The notes beneath the pieces were generated by a model. It worked only from the letters and a program-made list of their open reading frames with translations. It made no database searches and was not told the DNA's origin. Both the position numbers and the translations under genes were made by a program. From Xestospongia muta (taxonomy: Eukaryota > Porifera > Demospongiae > Haplosclerida > Petrosiidae), in assembly GCA_963693285.1 (NCBI GenBank), contig OY848927.1, positions 6,004,643-6,068,642 on the forward strand: a DNA stretch of 64,000 bases, written 5' to 3'. Of the stretch, positions 34,674 to 46,382 are shown piece by piece. The stretch's first letter is position 1, and each line of letters starts with the position of its first letter.

Positions 34674-36475
34674 ATTGTCACATGTCTACTTCTCACCTAA
34701 CAGAAAGACCATGGCTTTGTGCAGTTCTTTAGCAGCACATACATCAAGAGCCTGGTATCAAGACATTTTATGATACTATTACTAGTTAAATGTACCTTTT
34801 GTAATGGAATATCATTACATGCTCTGAGAAAAGGTAGTAGTTTTTTTTCGTCATAGTCAGCATATAACTGAACCTGTCTCTCATGATATTCACTACCTGC
34901 TTTGGGATCACGATCAAATAAAAGATCTAAATACTATAAAGACTACATGAGACATTCTAACAAGGGGTGTGGTCTTACTCTATGTAGAAAGTATTCCCAT
35001 TCTCTTTCACTTTGGAATGACTCTAATTTCTTTACTACTTTACTTGGCTATATTATAAAACACAATACAATAAAATATAATATATAATACTTACTAGTAT
35101 TCGGTCATTATGACGAAATTCAACTAATAATTCAACAGTCTTTTGGAGTTGCTATGAACAAAATAAAATTTAAATTCACAGAAAAAAATATTTACTTGTT
35201 CTCCAAGTTTCATGAGATATTGTAAGTTTTCCAGGAGATTATTATGAAGATTTTTATTACGAATTAAATCAAACACTTCCAGATCTCCTAGTCTATAGTA
35301 AATACCTCACATAAATTATATAGGATGGGTTAAATTGACCTGAGATAGATCTCAAGAGCACTGTCAGAGTCACCCATGTCTTCATAACTGTGAGGTCAAT
35401 AGGTCAGACAATTCTCTCTCAAAATAAAACTAACAGTTTAGCCTTCACTTTTAGAAGATGACTGTCATTAGGATATCTCTTTAACTGGTCCTTCAGGACA
35501 ATTATTAGGTTAATTTAAGGAAGGTACTTACAGTTAAGGCACTCATTATCACAGCAGAATTGTATAAATCACTTGGCCATTCCTGTATAACTGTATACAA
35601 AGTCTAGCAAAACAGGATCAATAAACCAGTTTTACTAGTTTATCCAAACCTCAGTGTCTTTAAGTAAGAAGCAATTGAGAACTGCTTCATAAATTGCTTC
35701 ACTGAGTCTTGGTTTTTCTTTAGGAATGAAGGGAAGTATAATCTAAAAATAACAAAGTTTCAGACATATTTTATATTTTATATCATTACTGGTAAAACGT
35801 CTTCCTTCATAAATTGTAAAACAACATCTCCCCAACGTTGTGCATCATTAGGACCCAAAATATCACAACATTTCCTGGAACATTATCAAATACAGCTGAT
35901 AAACAACTTCTAACCTGGCTGCTTCTTCAAAGTTAGATGACTCCATTAAATGATAAATATACTGCAGGCCTGCCTCCTTTAAAAGATATAGATTACAATA
36001 AATGACATCATTATGACATCACCTGCATTTTCCCAATACATAAGAGTCTTGCATTACTAGGATTTTCAGCAAATTCCATGGCAGCCTAAATTATGATGGT
36101 GATAATAAAATAAATATAATATCTGTACTTTGAACTCTTTTTTCTTAATTAACCAATCAACATGATCATTAGCATCAGTTTTTTGAGCTATTATAATATC
36201 AATTGGTGTTAAAATGTAAAAACGATCTTCATCTCCTGTTATTACACATTCTATAAACAACAACAATAATATTGACTCCACCCACACAGTATTATTACCT
36301 AAATGATATTCATCACATCTACAATAACTATATCCTCGTGGTAACAATTTGTCATTAGTAAGTTCTTTCACAACTTGAAACTCTTCCTGTTCTGGAGAAT
36401 ATTTTCCTGGAGGTGTGACCAGGAGGTGAGGAGGAGGGACCTCTCCTTTATGCTAGCAAGATATTATAATTAACG

Positions 36476-36513
<38 letters not shown>

Positions 36514-37979
36514 CACAATAGCATCTTTTTGATTAACATCAGCATCATATCCTAACACAACCTATGGTGGGTGGAGCTTATTAGTAGTCAATTATTAAAA
36601 GGTGAGTACTTACCAAATTCCATTCATTACCATCAACCATAGGGACTACCCCACTAACTAAGAATTCTGGAAACGTATTTTGAGCAACTACAAATGACAT
36701 TATTTGACTGTCACATGACCACAATAACTTACCTATTCCCATTTTCTTTCTTTTCTTTATCAAAGGGTCAACACCACCAGAATAATTTAACATTTCTATT
36801 GACTCTGTTTCTTTCACTTCAGCTACCTTTTAGTAATTCATAATTATGAGTTATGAATATTATTACCTTGACTAAATGACCACGTCCCACAAGCAATACT
36901 CCATTCCTGACCCAACATAAGCTACATGGTAATGGAATTGGACTAGAGAAAATTGTCAAGTTAATATAAACAGTTATTATAAATAAACCTTTCCTCTTCA
37001 AATTTGATGCGAGTAATAAACTCTTTTATATTGGTGTCATATACAAAAACTGACTGTACAAAATGATGTCACATGACAGTCACATGAGTAACACAACATA
37101 CAGATTCATTAGCCCAAGCAATGTAGCTATCTCTCCATTTAATGACAGAGATCAAACCATATCCATAATGTAAGTCTGTAAATTTATGTCCAATCATAGG
37201 CCATCGTCTTTCCTCTACCATTAATAACTAAAGAACTAAGTAGTATAAATGATATAATATAATATACTTTATCTGAACCAGCTACAAATACTCGACTTGC
37301 AGTTCTACCAAAATGAGGATGTATCGCTACAGACTAAATATATACATAATAATAAATTTACTGTTATCAATGATACCTTCATTGCTTTCTCAAACTGAAC
37401 ACTATTATTATATTTAGTAGTAAATAGACCAACAATAGACACCTATAATATATTGTGTGTGTATTAAATGAATTATCATAATATATTAAGAGAACCTTGC
37501 CATCGTCTGAACAACAAGCCATAAAATCACCGTCTTCATCAACAGAGATATGATTGATTTGACTTGCATGCTATATCAGAGGAGACAGTAATGATAGTAC
37601 AACATTAACAGAACAAGTACCAAATGATATTCTCTATCCTTTAAAACAGTCCCTGTATGATCCAGCAATTTGACTGTACCATCATAAGTACCTAATGCTA
37701 TAAACTAGACAAAGACCGTTATTCCAATTGGTGCCCAGATGACCTTCTTACCTTAGGATGAACAGCCATACAAACAATAACATTTTTAGTTTCTCCATTT
37801 GATCCTTGACTTAAAGAATTGACAACTTCTCTAGCAAAACGTTTATATTTCAATAATGGCTCCTCTTCATCTTCACTACTGGAGCCTTCTTCCTCTTCTT
37901 CAGAATATTCTTCCTCTTCTTCAGAATATTCTGAACTTTCTTTTTCAGGATTGTCATAGGTAACAGGAGCAGCAGCCAT
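33712..37979 (-). CDS. VPS41: VPS41, HOPS complex subunit
   Basis: The first ATG is at 37979 (MAAAPVTYDN). The N-terminus is very acidic, with two EYSEEEEE runs, as in animal VPS41. A WD-like propeller follows (FIALGTYDGTVKLLD, DGDFMACCSDDGKV, VAIHPHF, CSLCWVRNG). Next is the alpha-solenoid/clathrin repeat part (DDHVDWL equivalent NDHVDWLIKKKEF, EWPSDLYN, SALEIYLRLGD, RDPKAGSEYHERQ, ITGLLQNAGTHIDP, REGCRKILVKDS). The C-terminal RING-like domain has CLNCSGEL, CGHIYHHSC and CHLCY. VPS41 tethers late endosomes and vacuole/lysosome membranes as part of HOPS. All landmark regions appear in order, so the gene seems intact. Confidence 0.97.
34584..34670 (+). repeat. (GA)n microsatellite in a VPS41 intron
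   Basis: About 87 bp of GA dinucleotides broken once by a GG step. It enlarges one VPS41 intron and creates an Arg-Glu repeat frame that is not a gene. Confidence 0.9.
36475..36510 (+). repeat. (AAT)n microsatellite in a VPS41 intron
   Basis: A run of AAT trinucleotides inside a VPS41 intron; simple repeat only. Confidence 0.85.
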
Positions 37980-38091
37980 GGTAGGAAAAGTGGGCGTGAT
38001 CACATCGGTAATGGAATAATAAAACGTTTCCGGAAATAAACGGAACAGTATAATTATAAACGATGAAATTAAACATAGTATTATAAAAATG

Positions 38092-39261
38092 TTATTCTTG
38101 GTTTTTGGGTAGATACAATTCTTTCAGAGCTCTTAATTCACCAATCAAAGCTTGATTTTGACTTTCAAGTACAGCAACTCTGTTTTCTAAGCAACGAATG
38201 TATTCTTTCTTTTTACGACGACATTCTCTAGCAGCCTCTCTATCAAACATATTATGATGTACTATTATTATGTAATAGTTTTGCTTACCTATTCTTCATT
38301 AATCTCACTTCTCTCTTTTTTGTAGTGTCTTCTGGTGCACTAAGTGACCCTGTACTTAATGATGTATCAGTACGTAATGGAGATTTGCCGAGGGAAGCAA
38401 CTGATGTCAAAGGGGAACCACCAGCAGCTGCCAATTGAGCACTAAAATCTAAGAGACAAACATCACAGTCTAGTCATGTGACCATTTCTTACTAGACAAA
38501 GGATTTGATGATGAAGCATTAAGAAGCGCAGATGATAGAAGGTTTGTAGGTAATTGTAGTGTATTATGACCAGCTAATGAAGCCACATCTACATGAAGTA
38601 ACAATGATCAAAGACGATAACGTTACTTACTAGCTATTAAAGGGGATGTTGTATTGCCAGACTGAGAGTTTAATATAGCTGCTGTTAATTGTTGTTGAGC
38701 ATTTAGTTGTCCAGGTAACATCATGGCGGCGGCAGCAAGATGTTGGGTTAAATCATTTGATGGATTGTTTGCAGCAGCAACTGCTGATTGTTGCAAATTT
38801 TGTAGAAGAGGGATAAGTGCTGGATTAGTAAGTCCAGCCTGTTGTAGTATAGCAGCCTATGGACTAACTATCAATACAATATCTAAATATTTCTCAAACC
38901 TGTTGGGCTGCTTGAGCCTGTGCAGTTGCGGCAGCAGCTGACACAAGAGGGTCCGTGACTGATGGTTTATTTATAGCATCAGCTGATGTAGACAAGTCCT
39001 CTAAAATTTTCCTGTTAATAGTCTGTCATTAGAGATTACAAAAGAATAAAATACTCACTTAAAACTGGCTCGCCTTAATAATTGGTCACTGGAAATTGGT
39101 GGAGGCTCTTCATCTTCATCATCAGACTGTTTAGCTTTCTCTTGTAATGATTTAGTAATAATATCTGAGCAGTAAATAAAGACTAACATTGTTATTAACA
39201 AAAGACTACTACCTTTCTTAACTGGACTAGTAACTTCTCCGTTCTCACCTTCTGAAGACAT
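38092..39261 (-). CDS. CREB1: CREB/ATF1/CREM-type bZIP transcription factor
   Basis: ATG at 39261 (MSSEGENGEV). Near residues 40-65 it has a kinase-inducible motif, LLRRASFKKILEDLS. The RRAS serine is the expected PKA/CaMK phosphorylation site that recruits CBP. The middle is Ala/Gln-rich like the Q-domains of CREB. The C-terminal bZIP is nearly identical to vertebrate CREB: KREVRLMKNREAARECRRKK, KEYIRCLENRVAVLE, NQALIGELRALKELY. It should bind CRE sites (TGACGTCA) as a dimer and activate cAMP/calcium-responsive genes. It is the single-copy-type ancestor of CREB1/ATF1/CREM. It is divergent from BARD1, and its own promoter contains CGTCA half-sites. Confidence 0.96.
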
Positions 39262-39556
39262 GCTTCCTAGGAGAACAACATCTTATAAAAGAATTAAACT
39301 AGCACATATTATACGTAAAGTGTTATCAATAGATGTTTTACTGTTTTATCGAAATTTCTAAAATATGTTGTTAGATACCTGCGCATAATTCGTTTCACTT
39401 ACTGCGTTGTAGTGATGAGTCGATACGTCAGAATGAAAGTTAATGCGTCAGCAACGAGAAACAGTGCGTCACTTTCTTTCTCGTTGTTTGTCAGCACAGG
39501 AAATTGCTGTAACGGATCACGTGATCTAACACGTGATTATAGGCGCTAATTTTTAA
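39262..39556. promoter_or_regulatory. Bidirectional CREB/BARD1 promoter with CRE half-sites and E-boxes
   Basis: This 295-bp gap lies between two divergent starts. It holds three CGTCA motifs (39426-39430, 39446-39450, 39467-39471) spaced about 20 bp apart. Two CACGTG E-boxes follow at 39518-39523 and 39530-39535. CGTCA is the CREB half-site, and CACGTG is bound by USF/MITF/Myc-type bHLH factors. The spacing and clustering suggest function, but only sequence matches are shown. Confidence 0.55.
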
Positions 39557-41636
39557 ATGGCTAGTAGAAACTCGTGGTCCTCTACTAGTTGTGTTCTGTC
39601 TAAAATAGAACAGATTTTGTCTTGTTTTATATGGTATGTTTATATTTAAAATAACTATTTCCATTATGTGTTTGTAGCAAGCAGTTAATGACAGAGCCAT
39701 ATTTGTTATCAAGTTGTGATCACTACTTCTGCAGGTATGTAAATTATATATTTGATCATTTTCATTAAATTTTATTATTATTGTGTTAGACAATGTATTA
39801 TTGGTGTTGGTACCAGCTGCCCTCAGTGTAACCTTCCAGTCTGGATTAAAAATGTTAATCCCAACTGTCAGCTAACAACTATCCTCTCCCATATTAAAAA
39901 ACTAAAATCTCTGACCACACCCATTAATAAAACATCAGATGACATCACAACCCAGTCTTCATTTGTGTGTCAGTTGTCCACACACCACAACACTCGTGTA
40001 CCATTAGCTTCAGTTAATTATCGATGGACATCTCCAACTGAGCAAAGAACTGAAAAGAAGAAAAGACAATTAGATTATGTGAAGTCATCTAAACGAATCA
40101 AATATGATGATTCTATTATAAGAAGTTCTAATGTACATTCAACTGTCAATGAAGTTCCACCTACTTCATTAATTAACAAGAGAAATGTACGAGGAGAGAC
40201 CCCTCTTCATATAGCAGCAATTAAAGTGATATTTTTAACGTTTTTGTTATATTATTATTTCTATGTTGACACAGGGTGATGAGAATAGTCTTACAGCCTT
40301 ATTGTGTCAAAGTGCTGATCCTAATGTTCAAGATCATGCTGGATGGACCCCTCTAGTAAGTATCTACATAATAATATCTGATCATGATAATTTTTACATT
40401 AGCATGAAGCATGTAACCATGGTTACAAGACTATAGTTGAGATTTTGTTAAATCATGGAGCGTTAGTTAATGTACCAGGTTATAATAATGATACTCCATT
40501 ACATGATGCTGTACGCAATGGACATATGCATATAGTTAGACTATTAGTTAATAATGGAGCTAATAGTTGTCTAAGGTAAGCATATAATATATTACAGCTT
40601 ATTGATGTAATGAAATAGAAATCAGGAGGGACACACTCCTAATGACTTGGCAATCACTGATTCAATGAAGTTAGCACTGGTATCATCTCCTGAATCAACT
40701 GTTGTTCAAGTAAAGAGGACAACCTTCATAATTATATATAAATCATGTTTGACATTAATAGTTGATAACTCCTCCTCTCTCCATCTCAAAACATTATGTG
40801 ATTATTAGTTCAGGGCTAAAAATTAATCAGAAGGTTAGTTATAACTAAATTAGCTAAGATCATGCTAATTACTAGAAAGAGTTGTACAAAGTCGCTAAAT
40901 TATTAGGAGCTGATGTTGTCTCTGAGTTCACTCAAAATGGTAAGTTTTATTCACTGATTTGATCTTATATTATCTCCTATAGTAACTCATGTTATTACTG
41001 AATCTGAAGGTCTCTGTTGTCCACGTACTTTAAAATGTCTGTCTGCTATTTGTATAGGATGTTGGTTGTTGAGCTATCAATGTAAATTAACAATGTTATC
41101 TAGTAATATTAATATCACATTAATAGGGTTAACAAAGAGTTTAGAAAATGGAAAGTGGGTTAATGAAGAGGATTATTTAATACAAGGGTTTTTATTTCAA
41201 GGTCATCCCTTATTAACTAATGCTCCCAAAAAATGTCATCTTAACACTCTTTCTAAAGTAAGTATCAAATCACTTTGTGGACTCCTAAATATTTGTTTCA
41301 CTACAGGCTCCAAGACTATTTGATGGTTGTGAATTCTTCTTTAAAGGTCTGTCTCCCAACCATCAACCCTCCAAGAATGAGCTAGCTAAATTAGTTCAGT
41401 TAGCTGGTGGAAAAGTATTAACAAGAGAACCAAAATCATCAGATGAAAATGATGTTATATTTACCATAAATTTTTGTTATCCTTTCCATGCTCCTCCTGG
41501 ATCAATTTTTACAACTTGTCATACTTTTATTGTGTCAGGAATCACCTCTTCAAGAAGAATCAACTCATGTCTAGCTGAAGTACCTTTTGGCTGGATTTTA
41601 GACAGTTTGTCACATTTCAAACTTATAGAATTTTAA
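39557..41636 (+). CDS. BARD1: BARD1, BRCA1-associated RING domain protein
   Basis: ATG at 39557 ([10 protein letters not shown]). The domain order is exactly that of BARD1. First is an N-terminal RING (CFIC, CDHYFC, CPQC). A basic linker follows, then three ankyrin repeats ([36 protein letters not shown]...LVNNGAN). Last are tandem BRCT domains ([35 protein letters not shown]; then [29 protein letters not shown]). With BRCA1 it forms a ubiquitin ligase acting on nucleosomal histone H2A and promoting homologous recombination. The gene is compact, with introns around 50 nt, and all recognisable domains are intact. It is convergent with INTS3, 23 bp between stops. Confidence 0.96.
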
Positions 41637-41659
41637 ATTATAATCTATGGAATTTTAAA

Positions 41660-44600
41660 TTAATCACTGAGTTCTTCTAAAGTGACAACTCGTCGCTTTT
41701 TTGTCCTAATAACTTCATCATTATCTGATGTTCTTCTTTTTTTATTTTCTCCATGTTGCTATTGTTGAAATAAAACACATCAATACTTAAAAAAATACAT
41801 ACTTTTGTTTGTAAACCCTCAGTTATTGCTGACACAAGACCTGGATATCTGTTGTCATGGTAACACTACTACTGATATCATAAAGGAACATTACCTTGGT
41901 TTTAATTCAGTGTATTTGGTAATGATTTTATTAACAGCATGTGATAATACTCCCTCAGCACCTAAATATAGTATAATTGTCATTAAATTAACAGGGTCAG
42001 TGTCACTTTGAAAGACTTCTTTTCCAGGTAAATATTTCAAAGTGTTTTCTAAATGATCTAACATTGGTGTGAGTGTAGGTACAGGATCACTAGTGTAATA
42101 TGTCATAGATGTCAAATTGGTACAACATACCTTAGTTTTTGAACTTTACTAAGACAATAATCTATAAACTTTGCTATTTTATTGGGCTTTGAAGTAATCC
42201 ATCGAGTGATGACTGCACTCACTACATAGCTGTAAGAAGATGCAGGAAGAGACAAGAGGTTGCCTACAGCTCCAGGAATGCTTCTAAATAATGTTATTAA
42301 CAACAAATGATAGTTACACTCATTTAACTGACGGCTCCTGTTTCAAGACAAGCAGTGCTCCAGAAATGGCCTCGGGATGTTCAGCAGGATTAATATGTTT
42401 TAGAAGAGTTACAATGTGATGAATTTCAGGGCTTTCAGCTGACAGTAATTGCCATACACAGAACTGTTCAAATGAGTCCCATTGTAAACTAGAGGCTAAA
42501 CACAAATATATACTATCACTGAACTAGTATACTAACTAATGATATCTTGAAGTTGTGCTTTCCCAAACAATGTTATTTTCTTCAGTGACAAATTCAACAT
42601 GAGGGCATTCAACTACATTATAAACAGAATGATTTGAACATCAGCAAACATAATGCTTACCTGATGAGGATCAATATGAGAAACAATAATATTGATCACA
42701 GTAGAACATCCTATTAACTCATCAGGAAACTGGATCATCGAGAAAATTACAATCAAATAACAACATTATTATTACCTCTACTAAAAGAGTTGGCAATAGC
42801 TCAAAGAAAACATCACTTTCTTCATTGGCACAGATCTATAAAGTATGTAGTGTATTGTACTATATCATATGTCCATTACCTGAGTATCTTGTAGGAGTGC
42901 CTGCTGTAAGTTTTCTGTTGCATACTTTTTATATTCAGAGAGTGTTAGACTAGACACAAAAGTTAGTAGATACAATTATTATAACTAACTTGGGTGTTTG
43001 ATATAAATAGTACATGAGATAATAACCTAGTTTTAACTGATATCTTTGAATCATTGACAACAATGGAGTTAAAGTTACAGTGGCAAGACAAGACTCAAAT
43101 AAATATTGAAGTGGTCTATTTCTACAACAACTAAATTAGCAAAATGTAAAGAAATATACTTACTGAATGGCACATCCTATCTCAAAATCTTCATTCAAGC
43201 AATGTGCTAAAGGTTGTGCCACAATTGATAACATCTATAAACTAATAAATTTACACAGACTAATAACACAAAAGTTCTACCTGTTCATCAAGTAATTCCA
43301 AAATGTTACATAATAATTGCAGAGAATCACTTATTAAGAAAGACAATGTTAAGACTTTAATATTATGTGACTGGTCACCTCTTAGCTCTAAATTCTTCCA
43401 TTTTTTCTTGTAGAAGGGTAGGTAATTTATTAACATTGATCCAGGGGTCATCTTCTTCAACAGTCTGTTCTTCTGGCGAAAGCTGTTCTATTATAACTGA
43501 GGGTATTGTGATAATAATAGAGATTGATGGTACCTGAAAAGACACCAGTGACTTCATCATCTTCTCCAGTAAGTTCTTCATCAGTAGCAATAACTAAAGA
43601 GTTTTCCTCTTCTTGATCAATATCATATGAAACAGTTGATGATGATACTATTGCAAACAATAAAATATATATATTAATTTATCATGACTGTACATTGTGT
43701 ATAAAGGTCAGGAAATGTTGTTTTTAATAAAGTCTGTATTTCATCATCTAGTTTAACACTGCAGAGCAATGGTTCTAATGATCTAGTAAACCAAATAAAT
43801 TTGTTAATTATGTTGTGGTCTCTTACGACAATACTCCTTTTTTAACAACATCTTCAAAAGCTGCTTGTATTCCACTTTGTACTGAGGGAGCCAACTCTAT
43901 ACTGAACTGTGGTATAAGCTGTTATAACAGAATATGTTAACATTGTTTAAATAGCAGTAAACTGACTCTGCACACAAAGTCCAGTAATGATATTGTGATT
44001 TGTGGATGAGAACGAAGAGAATGGAACATTAGCAATGCAGCAGGTTCTATTTAATGAGTGTGTCTAATGTAAGGTTTGATACTAACTGACCTATGTTCAT
44101 AATATTATCTAATTCAGGATTATAGAGAAGCCAGTCATAAAAAAGAGACAACTTAGCCTTAGCAAATACAACAGGATTAGACTATAAAATATGGGATGAT
44201 AAAAGGATTACTTTCTAAGAACATAATCACTTGAGCTAATGAGAGGAGCCAGCCAATGAAAGCCCATCGTGGTAAAATATCTGATCCAAGTATTTCATTA
44301 GGTGGATGAATCACACAGCATACAAAACGAATTAATTCAGGAATGACAAACAAACTTTCTGGTGTTGACAGATACTGTTAACAAGACAATAAAGATATAT
44401 TATAAAAATTTATTACTATTACCTTTCTTAAAAACCACTCTTGATAGCGTTTATGGAGACCAAACTTGACCTGTATAAAAATAATGAATTATATCAGACA
44501 ATTGTAATCACCTTGGACAACAAGAAATTCAATTTAATTTCTGAATCTGTTACTATTCGACCGGCAACAAATCTTCGAGAAGTACGACGAGTGAGAATCT

Positions 44601-45790
44601 GAGTTACACCTATAAAAATCATCATAGCAATCCTCCTTTATAATCACAATATTAACCAGTAAATGATGGATCAAGTTTGTCAGGTTTATGTATCAGGTCA
44701 AACCAAAATTGAGTGAACTTGGGGACTCTATAATATTACTTGTTAATGTTATTTTATATAGGATCATGTCACCTTGCTACATTTTGTAATAACCTAACTA
44801 AGTCTCGTCCAATTTGTAAAGAGTCATTAAACTAATAGAAAATGCACAAGACATATCATTTAATAAAAACATACTTTACTCGTAAGTAATGACAGTGTAA
44901 AATCAATTTCCATTTCTTGTAACTGAGCTAGAGAAGATGACATCAAATGAGATGGTAAAAGTGAAAGATAGGTGAATAAGACACTGGTTATTAATGCAGG
45001 CTGTGCTTCTAACCAAGCTCTAACAAAAAATAAAAACAATGTCAGAATTGTTGCTTACCTATTGTCAAGAAACAAGTGTAAAAGGTTTTCAGCTAACCAA
45101 ACATCCTGAGGTGCAGTACTACCAGCTATCATATTGTAATTCATTATAATAATATTTTACTCTTACCTGGCATTTGTTTAAGAAAGGCAAAACAAAGTCG
45201 ATCTGCACCAGTTACTTTAGTTTGAATGAGCTGTTTAGTTAACCATAATAACTAACGAGAGAGAGAGAGAGAGAGGATATAAGTGACAGTTTTGTTAACC
45301 TACTTGCATTCGAGTTGTATCTAATAATTTTGGAAGTTTCTCTAAAATCAAAAGTTCTGTAATATGAATAACCACACCCATACCATCTCTGGTTACTAAT
45401 GTTAGTGTAGTATAGGACTAAAGACAATGAAAATGACATCATCAATTATTACAGAATTGTACCTTATGACATAAAGATGTGTCAGTCAAAACTGAAAATA
45501 ACAGAGCTAATGTAGTCTCTTCATGATCTTGTGCACTTCGACACACCTACTTTTATTACTAACTAAATACCTAAATTAAGAATACCTTAATATTAAGTTG
45601 ATCATAGAGTTCATTTTCCTTCATAGAAGAGGTCAGTGTCGTGAGATCACGATGACACCTCTCTAATCTCTAATAAAATTCCACACATGTTATATTGGAT
45701 TGGCTACATGTTAAATACCTCATCTAACTCATCTCGTACATCAAGTATACTGTAAGTAAATAGACGAGAACTTTTACCACCACGACTCAT
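41660..45790 (-). CDS. INTS3: Integrator complex subunit 3
   Basis: ATG at 45790 ([11 protein letters not shown]). The protein follows INTS3 from end to end: [96 protein letters not shown], and in the second half [13 protein letters not shown] and [12 protein letters not shown]. The C-terminus has basic KKRR clusters that could be nuclear localisation signals. INTS3 is part of the Integrator (snRNA processing and promoter-proximal termination) and of the SOSS single-strand-DNA-binding repair complex. No frame disruption was noticed across more than 20 exons. Confidence 0.95.
45256..45274 (+). repeat. Short (GA)n run in an INTS3 intron
   Basis: A GA dinucleotide tract inside an intron; simple repeat only. 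Confidence 0.7.
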
Positions 45791-45922
45791 GATGGCAAGA
45801 CCAATAATAGTATACGGAATTGGGTAATTTTTCTACTATTGCATTCTTTAAAGAAATTCAGAATGTTTACGTACACTTCCGTAAATTATCAAGCCCCACC
45901 TATTTTATTGTAAACTACAGAA

Positions 45923-46382
45923 ATGTTTCAACAGCAGGTTAGTGTAATAAGTTAATAACAACATCTTACCTTTCTTGTAGTTTTGTTCATCTTTAATTGT
46001 GCAGTCAATTCCTCTTCATATAAGGCCAGCCACAGACCTAAGGTAAAGTGATGATATTGTCTTAGAAATTATTCTGCCTTCCTATAACAGGAAACAAGAG
46101 ATGCTCCCTACTACTTTTAAAGTTATAGAACAGTCATTTCCATATCCTAATCCCTGGGAAAGCACAATGACTTTCACAGTCAAACTAAGTCAGCTATCTT
46201 GTCTGGAAAAAGATACTTGTATTGCAGAAGAGAGAGCACAATACTTACAAAGACAAGGTATGCAATCACAAACTTCAAAATTTAAAGGTCGGATTTCACT
46301 AACAGCTAATGGACAAAATTTCAATACAAGCAAATTAGTTAGAACTGCAAATATCAAGTCAAAAACAGTTAAACAGAAATAG
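45923..46382 (+). CDS. Small uncharacterised protein, three exons
   Basis: Start MFQQQ at 45923, second exon about 45980-46039 (SSLIVQSIPLHIRPATDL), then a long last exon from 46091 ending SKTVKQK and TAG at 46380-46382. The introns have good GT/AG ends and join in phase. The protein is about 122 residues, basic at the C-terminus, with no membrane segment. FPYPNPW and Gln-rich parts do not point to any family I know. The reading is supported only by splice-consistent open frame and position between INTS3 and ATP9. A cilium-associated protein is one possibility but is not evidenced. Confidence 0.55.

Noticed and set aside
34567..34773. Arg-Glu repeat open frame
   Set aside because: It is a translated GA microsatellite inside a VPS41 intron.
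37980..38003. Upstream extension of VPS41 beginning at a GTG
   Set aside because: Animal genes rarely start at GTG, and an ATG at 37979 in good context begins the recognisable acidic N-terminus.
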